Shown here in pieces: positions 24,580 to 36,312 of a stretch of 64,000 nucleotides of DNA. Under the pieces are notes generated by a model, which worked only from the letters and a program-made list of their open reading frames with translations, made no database searches and was not told the origin of the DNA. The stretch is from contig OX235265.1 of assembly GCA_944472135.2 (NCBI GenBank), positions 45,977,459 to 46,041,458 of the forward strand. Direction: 5' to 3'. The translations under genes and the position numbers were made by a program. How positions within the stretch are numbered: position 1 is the stretch's first letter; every line of letters starts with the position of its first letter. Source of the stretch: Trichobilharzia regenti. Lineage: Eukaryota > Platyhelminthes > Trematoda > Strigeidida > Schistosomatidae.

Positions 24580-24735
24580 ACGAGCTCGAATAGCTCAGTG
24601 GTAACGTCTCTGACTGCATCACTGGGTGACGCGGGTTCGAATCTCAGAAGGTACGCCTTACTGATGAGTGCCAACTAGCACGAAACCTAGGTACAAGGCT
24701 TCCTGTGGCCGATCGACTCCAACCATCTAATATCA
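24580..24735 (+). mobile_element. Second hammerhead SINE family (family C)
   Basis: tRNA-like head with a strong A box (TAGCTCAGTGGTAACG) and B box (GGGTTCGAATC), then a hammerhead at 24655-24699, then a short tail to about 24735. It shares layout, but not sequence, with SINE A/B. I saw no clear target duplication. Confidence 0.75.
24655..24699 (+). ncRNA. Hammerhead ribozyme of SINE family C
   Basis: CTGATGA at 24661-24667, stem II GTGC/GCAC (24668-24671, 24678-24681), GAAA at 24682-24685, self-complementary ACCTAGGT stem III (24685-24692), cleavage triplet GTA. Stem I GCCTT/AAGGC has an A-C mismatch next to the core. Core complete; activity possible but weaker. Confidence 0.68.
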
Positions 24736-24739
24736 TCAA

Positions 24740-26104
24740 AACTGTTTATAAGTGTTATAATGGATCCAACTGTACTGTCTCAAACATTCCAGAGAATAGT
24801 AGTTTGACTTCCTTTTGTTTTATTTGCCTTCAGTAATGATTATTGTTCTCAGGAAATATGAGAAAAGATTTCGGCTCTAGAATTCGGTTTTTGAAAGGAA
24901 GACTTTTACGTAAGTAAGAGATTTATTTCAAAATAAATCATTCTCATTTCGATGTCAGTCGATTAAGAATTTCAAGAGATTGAAAGGTCCTTATAGGTAA
25001 TACTTTGCCCAACTGTATTATATGCCAGTGTCTCTCCATAAATAAGCACTATATGCAGAGCAGAGCAGGGGTATCAGCCTCCATCAAAAATGCAATAACC
25101 TTTCATGGAGAATCTGCAATTCAGTTGACTACATCTCCAGTGTGTATGCCAGTTAGTATTTTAACTTTACAGTGAATGAATATGACTGTTGCCTTAAAGT
25201 GTGCAATAGCACAACTTTATATGGATGTTTTCTCAGAATGGATGCAAATTAAACTGAAAAGCTGATCTTTTTACACTGAACGTTAACTTTTCCTGATCGC
25301 AGGGAACACATAATATGCAACACTTAGTAGAAACTAAACTTCTGAAAGTGTGTGTAACTAATATAGTCCTTAAGTCAGAATAAATAGATACATGCTGACA
25401 ATAAAAGTGATAGGAATAGACTTGAACATTAGTCTTTCAGAAAAACAGTCTAACTTTTTGTGAAAATAACAATAACAAATGAACATAAAAAACAGAATTT
25501 ATTGATTTTGTTTCTATGTGTTACGATTCTAACATTCTGGGCAACTAATTCCTGACTGTTCAATATAAACTTTTGTTAAATCCCTATTTCTTTCATAGAA
25601 AAAGCGACTAGTGAAAGATTTTGTTTTTATGCATAGAAAGGTGGATGACATATTGTTAATTCAGTCTTCCAAATAAAAATTCTAGCACTTGTTTAAATAC
25701 GTCAAATAAGTACAGGTAACTTAAAAATTAATAACCATTGCACTCCTTGTTATATTCAAACATTCCTTATAAACTTTATTAGTCTATTAAAACAAATATA
25801 GTTTTGTGTTCAACACTGATAGACATTTACTTGACGCTTACCATTATTTGATGTAAATGCATCAACTAAGAAAATTAATCTATGCATAATATTAATGACA
25901 GATAGTAATGCTAACTGTTGGAAAAGCTCAGAGAAAGACAAAGAGGAATACATCCTTGTAGGATACTCATGTCGATTTATATATCAATCTATTCAATTGT
26001 CAAGTTAAGACAAGATACTTTTGACCTGTTAAATTAGCAAGCATATGTTCTTAAACTGATTGATTTCGATTTTGAATCAGATATCCGGTTCATTTTGATT
26101 TTCT
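24740..26104. other. Intron 3 stretch, nothing recognised
   Basis: AT-rich, no frame over 60 codons, no repeat block that I could match elsewhere in the window. Confidence 0.5.
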
Positions 26105-26910
26105 ATAGTTAGGTTTGCAAGGGTTAAATTTGTTTCGATGATTTGATCACGGAATGATATCAGTTAGAGAACCATTGAAAACCACTGAACAGCTGTTTCC
26201 TCCATCCTACTTTGGGAATCGTCTGCAGCACGCGCCCATCACCAGGGTTCAAAAACCAGGACCTCCCACTTACAAGTCAAGCTGGCTGGTATACCATCCA
26301 AAATCTAGGACCCAATTCAGTGGCAAGCCCATGAATTCTAACTTTGACCAATTGTGATTTAGCGCGACTACCAACCATTGTCATCGGTAAGACATCCATC
26401 CAGGGGGTGCGTACTTTCAATGATTCTCAAACTAGGATGCAACAGCTGTCCAGTACCCCGCATGGATGGTTTTCAATGATTCTCTAACTGATATCTGTCC
26501 GTGATCAACTCGTAGAAACAAAACTAATCCTTACAAACCAAGCTATAGAAAATTAATCTGATGCTCCCCAGTGACTTCCCACAGGTCGGAGTTTCCTGGA
26601 GTTCTAGTGAAAAGTTGTAACCAGTTAGGTTCAATTAGCTGTCACGTGTGTGGATGGATGGGGTCGCACTAAATCACGAATTGACAGAAGTTAGAATTCA
26701 TGGGCTGGCGACTGAATCGTGTCCCAGTGGCTGAGTGGTATACGTGCCAGCTTGAATTGTAACCAAAGGTCGCCCTGGTGTTCTAACCCTGGCGTTGGAT
26801 GCGTTCTGCCTGTGATTTACAAACTAGGATGAAACAGCTATCCAGTACTCCCTGTGTCTGTTTTTCAATGGTTACCTAACTGATATCAATCCATGATGAA
26901 CTCACTTTGA
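26105..26910. repeat. SINE B array, block 11
   Basis: Antisense copy (26110-26330), short antisense spacer, sense hammerhead remnant and tail (26400-26550), spacer (26551-26710), then sense head, hammerhead remnant and tail (26715-26905). About 375 bp separates the two sense tail ends. Confidence 0.8.
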
Positions 26911-27569
26911 TTTGTAAGTTGATGGTGACATGTGAATATGATATGCTATGAAGGTAAGCAGGATCACTTGCTAATTATGAAGGAATCTTTTATAAAGCAC
27001 CTACCACCCTAACTTGCGGATGAAACATTCAGGGTTAAATATTCAAGCTTAGAGAATGTGAAAGACACAAATAAATGTAGTTTAACAATACGTCTTTCTA
27101 ATAATAAATGTCTTATGGTATTATAGTCGTCAGCTGGAAGTTTGAAAATGTACATACTTCAGCTAAAGGGCTAAAGAATGATATGTTTATTGATGCCTTC
27201 ATTCAGTAGTCAAGTTTATCATCTCTAAAACTGCTTAAAAGTGTTTCCACTCATATTTAAGTCTCAAGATTTTTGATACAGCTGACTTGTTCCCACGCAC
27301 TTTCAGATTGATGTAGTGTATACTGAGTGTTTTATTATCCTGTTCTCTAAGTAAATACAAAAAGTTGAATAATATGCTGGTTACAGTTTTTTTTTTAAAT
27401 TGTTGTGAAGTAAACACTTTTAAGTGTAACTGAAGTATTTTAAAATGACATAACAATATTTCAATACATCTGGATTATTAAAAGACTGATAAGAATCTTT
27501 TTTATCCTGAAAGGAATATAAGGAAGTAATTCATCTCAAAATAAACTTTGAGTACAAATTAAAGTCAAC

Positions 27570-27745
27570 TAAGTAACCTCCGTTGGTGATATGAAGGAGA
27601 TCGTGGGGGCGAGGAGAATATGAGAGATCGTTGGGCAATCGTGAACCCAGCTGAAGAAAATAACAGAAAATAGAACAAAGCGGAAATGTGTTGTTGGAAC
27701 CCCATGTTCCACTTGGAACCCAAAGGAAAAATAATAATAAGTGAC
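27570..27745 (+). repeat. RTE 3' tail, diverged
   Basis: Ends GGAACCCCATGTTCCACTTGG and an AAT repeat. Confidence 0.65.
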
Positions 27746-28884
27746 CGCTAAATGCCAAGAAGTATTCAGTGGCTGTTTCATAGTTATTTAGGATCTTTTG
27801 AAGCTGTACACAAACACTCTTATGACTTATAGATACAAATAACCTGTCATAAAGTCACTGGTTTTGATTCGCGATTTAATCTAAGGGGTGGGGGGAACAG
27901 TTAATTCTACAGAAATCTAGTATGATTAGCTTATGACCTGATTCAACACAAAGATTTCACAAATCTGTCATTAGAGAAGACGTGACTAGTAAGTAATATA
28001 TCACCTAATTTAGACGTCCTTTGTATACTTATGGGTTTTCGTTTCAAGTTCATCTGGTTTATAAAACACACAGAAATGGAAATTTTTAAGAAGCAAAGAG
28101 AACTGGAAATATGTACTCTAATACATACAGCAAATCAGATCAGTACTCTGATCTGTTCACCTTTGTTAAACCCTGATGTTGCACAGTTTAAGCAAGCAAC
28201 TAAAAACACATCAATGTCAGGAAATGACTACTTTTATGATGGAGCAAATGTTGTGCTTTTGATCAGCCGTCACAGTTTAACATTTAAAGTCGAGCAACTA
28301 TAAAAGACATAAGTGCCACCTCAAAAGACCCGTGAAATGACATTGAACAACCATTCAGAACATTGACCTTTCAGAATAAATTAATGCCTTGAAACTAGTA
28401 TGTCATATCATGAACAACGTCTATAAGAAACAGTGAGTTATTTTTTCTCCACATCCTGTGTCAATCAATTTTATTATGCATATATTTGCCTTAAAGTTTC
28501 TATACAATAAACGCCAATTCTTCACTCACCGATTTTGCTAAGTTATTCAAGTATCTATTCCTTATAGCCATCTAAGTTCGTGATGTACTATTCTGAAAGA
28601 ATTCATGGTCCAAAATCATCCGACGGTGAAGTTGTCAAAAAGAGTATTCTTTGCTAAATAAATATTTCTTGGTGTAAGAAACTATCTCAACTCAGTATGC
28701 TGAACGTTGAATGTTTAATATTGAAACAGGATGTCCTTAAATTTTAAGGTTACAGTACGGCCACTAATTAAAATGAGTTAATTATCATGAAATAACAGTT
28801 TCTTTTCAGTTGGAACCTCTTATTCCTACACATTAATACAAACATTTTACAGTATCAGTAAATTATCCACCCACTGCTGGTGGA
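27746..28884. other. Intron 3 stretch, nothing recognised
   Basis: Includes a 90-codon frame at 28031-28303 with no family resemblance. 26911-27569 is equally featureless. Confidence 0.5.
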
Positions 28885-29110
28885 TTTTTTTTTATTCATT
28901 TGTTCCCTTTCCTAGTAGTACACAGGGCTTCAAAATTAGGCTTTGCAGCTTAGTTTTTACGATGTAGGATTGCTAGTCTCACGTCCAAACTTCCCTCTTT
29001 ACTGAGCTGACTACTGGCTAAGAGTGCATCTACCGGGAATCAAACCCTGGACCATGTGAAGAGTGGTTGTCGAGCAATCTGCCAATGAATCACCGACTCA
29101 GTGGTAATGA
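28885..29110 (-). repeat. tRNA SINE family D, diverged copy 6
   Basis: Tail GTTCCC...ACAGGGCTTC, body, and decayed head near 29030-29105. Confidence 0.7.
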
Positions 29111-29559
29111 AATAAATACTATGAATTACAAAGTGGCATAGACATAATAATTCAAGAAATAAGTTAGTTAAGATGTTATAAATAACGGCAGACTCCCTTG
29201 TTCTATCTCCATTACATGTGTCTACTAGTTCAATCAATTTTAATATTTAGCTACCGAGCGCGGCGTAAGTCGCAATAAGCCTTCTTCATGAATCATGTTT
29301 ATTGGTGATCCATCGACTGAATGCCTGCCGAACCGCACATGTTCCACCCTTCATTCCTGGCCGACTCTGTCGTAAACTTCCCTCAGCTGATAGGAGTAAG
29401 TCCGAAAAAGAAGGAAGGTTATGTGGATGACTATCAACCCCAACCCGCAAAAAAATTCACCGATACTACTACAAATTCAAAGCTGAAAATTTTTGAAGTC
29501 CCATGTTCTATTCGAAAGGCAAAGGATAAGAAAATTTATAAATGACAACCAAATAAATT

Positions 29560-30065
29560 AGTGTGTGTGGAGGTCAACAGCACTCAGCATCAAAAATAAG
29601 ATCCGGATTTTCAAATTCAATGTAAAGTCAGTGCTACTATACGAATCAGAGACTTAGCGAGTCATAAAGAGCATCTCAAACAAACTTCAGACCTTCATTA
29701 ACATCTGTCTCCGCTCAATACTCAAGATCAGACGGCCAGAAAAGATCAGTAACAGGGATCTCTGGGAGCGAACCAATCAGGAACCGATTGTGAAACAAAT
29801 AGGCAGGAAGAAATGGAGATGGATTGGCCATACGTTGAGGAAACCATCAAGTGACATCACTAGACAAGCCCTCGAGTGGAACCCGAAAGGGAGGCGGCGA
29901 GTTGGTCGTCCAAGGGTGACTTGGAGGAGGTCATGCGAGGAGGAGATGAAAGCATGTGGGCAGACTTGGAACGGAGTGAAAAAGTTGGCAGAAAACAGAA
30001 GACAATGGAGGTAGGCAGCTGAAGGCCTATGTTCCTCTAGGAACTAAAGGATACAATAATAATAA
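29560..30065 (+). mobile_element. RTE-type LINE 3' end (SR2/Perere-3-like)
   Basis: The best-preserved LINE fragment. Translation gives K-I-R-I-F-K-F-N-V-K-S-V-L-L-Y-E-S-E, then I-G-R-K-K-W-R-W-I-G-H-T-L-R-K-P and G-R-R-R-V-G-R-P-R-V-T-W-R-R (29790-30014), the conserved C-terminus of RTE-clade reverse transcriptases, with stop and a 3' UTR ending in AAT repeats. 5' truncated, as usual for LINEs. Confidence 0.85.
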
Positions 30066-30274
30066 TAATAGTCGACTAACATAGTGTAACCTTCTACCTG
30101 ACCGTTTTATTCAGCGAATATAGCCAGTTTACAGATAATAGAAATGGAAATCCAAATATCTTTTTTCGTTTATGTTGAGATCATATGGGCAACCGCACTT
30201 AAATATGCATTCACTGCTAAATGGATTTACTAACAATTCTTTCAAAATCATTTATTTTATATTTTCGATAGTCT

Positions 30275-30830
30275 GGTTGGTAAGGGTTAGTTTTGATATT
30301 ACGAGTTGATCACGGATTGATATCAGTTAGAGAACCATTGAAAACCAGACACAGGGAGCACTGGACAGCCGGCTATTTCATCCTAGTTTGGGAATCATCG
30401 AAAGTATGCACCCATCACCAGGGTTCATAAACCAGGACCTCCCGGTTACGACGTAAGCTGGTTCGTATACCATTCAACCACTAGGACCCGATTCAAAGGC
30501 CAGTACATGAATTCTAACTTCTACCAATTCGTGATTTAGCGCGAATGGCACCAACCAGTGTCGTCGGTGAGACATCCATCCTCACACTTGACATCTGGAT
30601 GGACTTCACTGGTCACGACGAAAAAAAACTAACCCTTACAAACCAGACTATAGAAAATTAATCTGATGCTCGCTAGTGACTTGCTGCAGGATGGAGTTTC
30701 CTAGAGTTCTAGCGAGAGGTCATGACTGGTGAGGTCCATTTAGTCAGAAAATCAGGATGGATGTCCCACCGATGACATTGGTTGGTGCCAGTCGCGCTAA
30801 ATCACAAATCGGTAGAAGTAAGAATTTATT
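30275..30830. repeat. SINE B array, block 12
   Basis: Antisense copy with head (30280-30505), antisense spacer, then sense tail end (30630-30660) and sense spacer (30661-30830) without a following head. Confidence 0.78.
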
Positions 30831-31474
30831 TTATAGTTAAGATAAAGATTTAAAAGTGATTGTGAACAAAGACTTCCTGACAAGAGATTTACTTCTTTAA
30901 GAAATGCGTTATTATTGTATTTAGTGAATAACATTGTACTGTAAGTGCTTTTCTTTTCACTTGTAGACGTTTTACGCAAGAATAATTTTAAGAAGAGGAT
31001 CAATAGGATAACAGTATTTCCAACTTTTATCTTTATTTTTGGAAAACGAAAAGAAAACCTAAATGTCAACCTTTTGGATAAGAGAAACGCAAAAATATTT
31101 CGTATTGTTCTATTTAATAACTTCAAAATCTATTGCTTTTACCATTGATAGTTAGTTACATTATGAAATAAAGGCTAGGGAAATATGTTTCATCTCTTCA
31201 ACAGACAAGTACAAAGAAAACAATGACTGTCAGTTGTATGGATAAGCGTCGAAAAATCTTCCATACCACACGACAAAAGTGTACAGTCAAGACAGTATTT
31301 AAGCTGTTCTGCATAGAAGCATAATGTTTTCTACACTTCTGATCCTTTAAAGATATCTGACCCATCAAATCAACGTCTACTTCTCTGTCACTAGGTTTTA
31401 CACGAATATTATTCATGGTCAAAGTAAAAAATGTAAATTTTAATGACCCAGGTACTGGTCTACATACAAGGCTA

Positions 31475-31625
31475 GGTTAAGTATAAGAATGAGTCTAACT
31501 CCATTATGGGTAAAATTTAATTTTGACAAAGTCATACAATGTTATTCAGTAATATTTACTGATGCGACCACGTTTCGAGCACAAATTATTGCTACCCATA
31601 ATCATATCAAGGTTCATTACAGCTA
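31475..31625 (-). repeat. Family E, antisense copy
   Basis: Well-preserved antisense copy, paired with the sense copy at 31985. Confidence 0.72.
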
Positions 31626-31719
31626 AGTGTTTTGATAATTCATGCTTGGGTGTATTTTTGAAGTCTACTATTGGTCTTATGGAGTGACCTGCTTTATGTA
31701 CTTTTATAGTACTGTATAT

Positions 31720-31965
31720 TCTACTAGCGAGTCGGTGGCACAGCGGTTAGAACGCTCACCAACCATGCACATGATTTGCGATTCGATCCTCGGCCACCGA
31801 CGTACTCCTCTACCTTGCTAAGCCAGAAATAATGCTGGTAAAGAGGAAAGGTTGGACATCATGCTAGCAACCCCATCCTGTAAAATAAACACTGCTACAG
31901 AAACTTCAACCCTGTGGTTTAAAGCCCTATGTTCCCCTGGGAACCTGAAGGAATAAAAAATATAT
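31720..31965 (+). mobile_element. tRNA SINE family D, copy 4
   Basis: Sense copy: head GTCGGTGGCACAGCGGTTAG, body, tail GCCCTATGTTCC and an A/T-rich end. A possible imperfect 11-bp duplication (TATATTCTACT/TATATTATACT). It sits between two inverted family E repeats. Confidence 0.8.
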
Positions 31966-31984
31966 ATATTATACTTGCTTTATC

Positions 31985-32160
31985 AGTTTCAGACATTAAT
32001 ATGATTAGGCCTTGATATGATTATGAGTGGCAATAATCTGTGCTCGAAACGTGGTCGTCAGTAAATATTGCTCTATAACACTGTGTGATTTTATAAAAAA
32101 TTTCCTATACTGAAGCTGTACGCTACCACAGTGCCCAAGTTTTATCCTTATATCAATAAG
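31985..32160 (+). repeat. Family E, sense copy
   Basis: Full set of blocks from TGATATGATTATGAG to GTGCCCAAGTTTTATCC. With 31475-31625 it forms an inverted pair around a family D SINE. Confidence 0.72.
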
Positions 32161-32199
32161 AAAGACTCATTGGACAATCAAACATAAATAAGATTTTCT

Positions 32200-32578
32200 A
32201 TAGTTTGGTTTGTAAGCGTTAGTTTTGTTTCTTACGAGTTGATCACGGATTGATATCAGCTGGAGAACCATCGAAAACCAGACACAGGGAGCACTGGACA
32301 GCCGGCTATTTCATCCTAGTTTTGGAATCATCGGCAAGACACACCCACTAGGGTTCGAATTCATGAGCTGTTGAATCGGGTTCCAGTGTCTGAATGGTAT
32401 ACGAGCCAGCTTGCCTTGTAACCGGGAGGTCCTGGTGTTCGAACCCTGGAAGTGAATGCATACTTCCGATGATTCCCAAACAAGGATGAAGCAGCAGCTG
32501 TCCAGTACACCCTGGTTTTCAATGGTTCTTTAACTGATATCAATCCGTGGTCAACTCGTAAAAAATAATTAGGATCGG
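32200..32578. repeat. SINE B inverted composite, block 13
   Basis: Antisense tail and hammerhead (32205-32355) meet a sense full head, CCGATGA hammerhead and tail (32360-32575). Confidence 0.8.
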
Positions 32579-32919
32579 TTCAAATATATAAACATCGTTC
32601 GAGTCCACTATGTCGTCAGAATTTCTTACCAGAGTGTGTCAGAAAACTATGAATAAAACTCTTGAATGCATAATCACGTGTAGGTTTTCATATTGCGTGA
32701 TAAATTAATCATGTAATTCAGTGGCTAGTGCATTTACCTAGTCAGTTAAATATTTGTAGATGAAGCAGGATTTAATACAGTTACCAAAAACTTTGAAAAT
32801 CGAATTACTGTCGGTAAACTACAAAGAGCTTATTTTTGTCTTTTTGAACGATGTTTAAAAGAAAGAGAAATATGAACAAAAGTTTGTTAGACTTAGTTTC
32901 ATTTGAGCTTATTGTCATA

Positions 32920-33159
32920 ATAATTTTTCCTTCACGTTCCCAGTGGAACATAGGGCTCCAAACTAGTGGCTTGAAGTTTCTGTATCAGCGTCTATTTTTT
33001 ACAGGATGGGGTTGCTAGCCTCATGCCCAACCTTCCCTCTTTACCAGCATTATTTCTGGCTTAGCGAGGTAAAGGAGTGCGTCGGCCGGGGATCGAACCC
33101 TGGACCATATACATGGTCGGCGAGCGTCCTAACCGCTGTGCCACCGCCACCACCGCTGT
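32920..33159 (-). mobile_element. tRNA SINE family D, clean copy 1
   Basis: A 240-bp element with a perfect 13-bp duplication (GCTTATTGTCATA, 32907-32919 and 33160-33172). In sense it has a tRNA-like head (GGTGGCACAGCGGTTAG... GGGTTCGATCCCC), a body, and a 3' tail GAAGCCCTATGTTCC...GAACGTGAAGGAAAAA shared with RTE LINE ends in this window. No hammerhead. Confidence 0.88.
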
Positions 33160-33489
33160 GCTTATTGTCATAGGTAAATTGAAATACAATATTACATGTA
33201 TGGCAAGTTCGTACATTGTTGAATAAATCAATTGAAAATGCATTTGTATTTCACTGGGTTATTTTTTGTGTACAACGATAAGCGTTTTTGACTTCAGTAA
33301 AATATTCCGAGCATAATTACTTACTGCCCGTGATCACACCAATTGTTGGAATTATTTTTTTTTAATTAATTGAAATGCAATATATATTTATGTTAAAAGT
33401 GCTTTTTTAAATACATATAAAAGTACAAAAACTGAAGTAACATGTAAATTTTTAATCTATTAGTCACATTAAATGTTGATAAAAATGAG

Positions 33490-33694
33490 ATACTTTTCTC
33501 CTTTAGGTTGTTGTTTAAAAACTGGTGAGCTATATCCACCATCTTGGCCTTAAACCAACCCCGATCTTCATGCGATGTTGCGGCAAGAGGTTTGAGTTGG
33601 TCATATAAATTTTCAAACTCAGCATGGATGGCTAAATCCGTAAATTGCTTGTGAGGAACACAAAATCTGAGTCCAAAGGATAAGGCTTCTTTCT
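33490..33694 (-). pseudogene. PLE N-terminal fragment 4, left arm of inverted repeat
   Basis: Minus-strand translation A-D-Q-K-E-A-L-S-F-G-L-R-F-C-V-P...E-F-E-N-L-Y-D-Q-L-K resembles the N-terminal domain of PLE polyproteins. The 205 bases match 33787-33991 in inverse orientation, with about ten differences. Confidence 0.75.
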
Positions 33695-33786
33695 GATCAG
33701 CAGATAAAGTAATATCAGAAAGATTTGTAACATACTTCACCGGAAAAAGATCTACGCGGTTAATGATACTACTCTATATACTCATT

Positions 33787-34090
33787 AGAAAGAAGCCTTA
33801 TCCTTTGGACTCAAATTTTGTGTTCCTCACAAGCAATTTACGGATTTAGCCATCCATGCTGAGTTTGGAAACTTATGTGACCAACTCAAACTTCTTACCG
33901 CAACATCCAATGAAGATCGGGGTTGGTTTAAGGCCAAGATGGTGGATATAGCTCACCAGTTTTTAAACAACAACCCAAAGGAGAAAAGTATTTTGAATTT
34001 CCAGCATTTCAAAGACTTTAAAGAGCTACGGGAAAATTCTAATAAAAATGATATAGGCCTGAATAAACATATAATCATATTGATGTAACA
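33787..34090 (+). pseudogene. PLE N-terminal fragment 4, right arm of inverted repeat
   Basis: 33787-33991 is the inverted partner of 33490-33694. Translation continues past the arm with K-D-F-K-E-L-R-E-N-S-N, the segment that in PLEs precedes the K-P-D-K-G motif, then decays. A 92-bp spacer separates the arms. Head-to-head PLE copies are common for this class. Confidence 0.75.
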
Positions 34091-34429
34091 GGTTACAGTT
34101 AAAAGGGGAATTGAAAAGTGGAATATATATCATACGACTTCACACTAGGTCTCTTCACATTACCAATTCGATACTCTACCTAGTGAATTATAAGATTCAT
34201 CTGATAAGCAGGTTTTGATTTTATTCCAATTGTCAAGGATTTTGTTGTCATTAGAATATTACTCTAGCAACCGGGATAACTTGTACTAATTCTACTCATA
34301 GTGAACTAAGAAATGTGTTGGCAAAGTTAAACTTAGGAAAGCTTAGTCAACAAATTACTGAAACCAGGGTAAATGATGTGATAATAATGAGAAAAATATG
34401 CTTAGTGGAGTGTTATGAAAATGGGATAT

Positions 34430-34545
34430 CTGGTAAGTTTAGGCCTAGGTTAGGGTTAGATTAATCTAATTAGTGTGATATTATGGTTGATTCGACGTAG
34501 ATCAAGGTTAGGTTAAGGAAAGCCTGGGGTTAAGGTTAGAAGATC
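34430..34545 (+). repeat. Telomere-like interspersed sequence
   Basis: AGGTTAGGGTTAG, AAGGTTAGGTTAAGG and GGGGTTAAGGTTAG within about 100 bases, resembling the reverse of 21525-21700. Confidence 0.55.
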
Positions 34546-35439
34546 AGACCTACTCTTTCAACGCCACAGCTGTTTCAAGGCTCATAGATGGGTTCACCCT
34601 TCTTTGGGGCTCAAAGTTTAAATTTACCGGAATGTGAAACACCAAGTTGTCTCTGGTTAGGGACACCATATGATAAAACTTTGGATAAACAGACTTACAG
34701 AGAGGGACTAGGCGATGCTTTCATTTATCCAAAAAACGTACTAGATAATGAGGATTTAAAAGACGTTTGTATGCTTTGATTGTCAATGATGCCATCTCTG
34801 ATAATAAGAAAGAACTCGTTAAAATAACTACTTACTCACTTTACCATATGCTGGAATGGATGATTTTGTATAAATGTAGTGGCAGTATTGTTCTATAAAA
34901 TACTAGATACATTTTCTGAGGCAAATATTTCCAGTCAGACGGGATTAACCCTATTGAAGATGTATGCTGTGGTTCAACAACTAGTATATATGTATTTTAA
35001 TAACTCCCAAATGCATGGCTTTCGTTACACGTAATGCATGAAAGGAAATATAAATGAAACTGAACACAAAGTTTGTCTTTTTAATCACTGTATAGGGTAA
35101 AATTGTGAATTATGATTCATTGAGTAGTGGTCAGATATTAAAATCAGATAAATGAACAGATCAGAGTAGGGCTTTGTGAAAACTATACCAGTTCAAGCAA
35201 GCTGAAACACTTTTCATTCTTGCAATGATGCATTTGAGATGTGTAATGAGATAGTAAAACAAACAAGAACATTGTGGAATGAAAGACAGCAAATAATGAA
35301 AATAAGATATTTAAAATTCAGACTGCTAAGAGTGAGTATATATCCACGAAACAAATAATATCGCTAAGAATTTAGAAGTATTTCTTTCTAACATCCAGGC
35401 AGTCTATCTCAGGATTCATGACTCAGAATTGATTTTTGT
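34546..35439. other. Intron 3 stretch, nothing recognised
   Basis: A 63-codon frame at 34588-34779 (Leu/Pro/Asp-rich) has no recognisable motif and no splice context I can support. Confidence 0.45.
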
Positions 35440-35850
35440 AAGTTTGATAATGGATTGGCATCAGTGAGAGAACCATTAAAAACCTTAGAAAGCTGGACGG
35501 CTGTTTCTTCCGTCCTAGTATGGGACTAGTCGGCAGCATGCACCTAACGGGTTTCGAACCCAGGACGCAGAGTATTGGTCGCGCCAAAATCACGAATTGG
35601 TAGAAGGCAGAATTAATCCAATGTCCATTGAACGGGATCTCAGTGGATGAATGGTATATGAGCTTGCCTTATAACGGGAAGACCTTGAATTCGAAAGCCG
35701 GTGGGTGCGTACTTCCGATGAGTCCAAAACTGGTATAAAACCACTGCCCAGTATTCTCTAGTTTTTAATGTTTCTTTAACTGATATCAATCCGTGGTCAA
35801 ACTTGAAAAATAAATCAAATCCCTACACACCAACTCTTGAAAAGTCAGAT
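35440..35850. repeat. Diverged SINE A/B composite, block 14
   Basis: Antisense tail and hammerhead (35445-35575), short spacer, sense head (35625-35700), hammerhead remnant with CCGATGA and tail to 35840. More diverged than other blocks. Confidence 0.7.
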
Positions 35851-35894
35851 TTGACTAAGTTATGCATTAATTTGAATATGTTGTATCAATGAAC

Positions 35895-36095
35895 AAAGAA
35901 GCTTAGGTGATTTAATGGTGGAATGCTCACCAGCCATGTACCTGGTTAATTCTCTGTCGGTAGTAAGCTTGGCAAAGACAGAAGTTTCGGTGGGAGACTA
36001 ACAGCCCCGCCCTCGGCAAAAGAATAACACCACTGCTAGTGAGACTTCAAATGTAAGGCTTGAAGCCTACATTTCGACTGGTTATGCAGTGGAAT
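35895..36095 (+). repeat. tRNA SINE family D, diverged copy 7
   Basis: Decayed head (GGTGGAATGCTCACCAGCCATG), body and tail AAGCCTACATTTCGACTGG. Just outside exon 3. Confidence 0.6.
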
Positions 36096-36230
36096 GAATG
36101 ATTACTTATGAAGAAGATTTGAGAAAGATAGATGGTCGACTTAAATCACAGTGTTACAATGGTTAATGCACACTGCGAATGAATTCTGAGTGGAAACTGA
36201 TCTTGTATCATCATGATAAATAAATAAATC

Positions 36231-36252
36231 TCCCCCCCCCCCAAAAAAAAAG
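36231..36252. repeat. Poly-C/poly-A junction
   Basis: A run of C followed by a run of A, about 60 bases downstream of exon 3. Confidence 0.75.
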
Positions 36253-36312
36253 TTTATTAAAAATCTATTTTCATATGAAGACAACAAAGATTTCTCTTCT
36301 CAAAAAACTTAC

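Noticed and set aside
24580..24660. Possible functional tRNA gene from good A and B boxes
   Set aside because: No complete cloverleaf with acceptor stem; the B box runs straight into a hammerhead, as in a SINE. The same applies to heads in families A, B and D.
31990..32060. Full hammerhead in family E
   Set aside because: GAAAC and a stem II are present but CTGANGA is not, and no stem I pairing was found, so I did not annotate a ribozyme.
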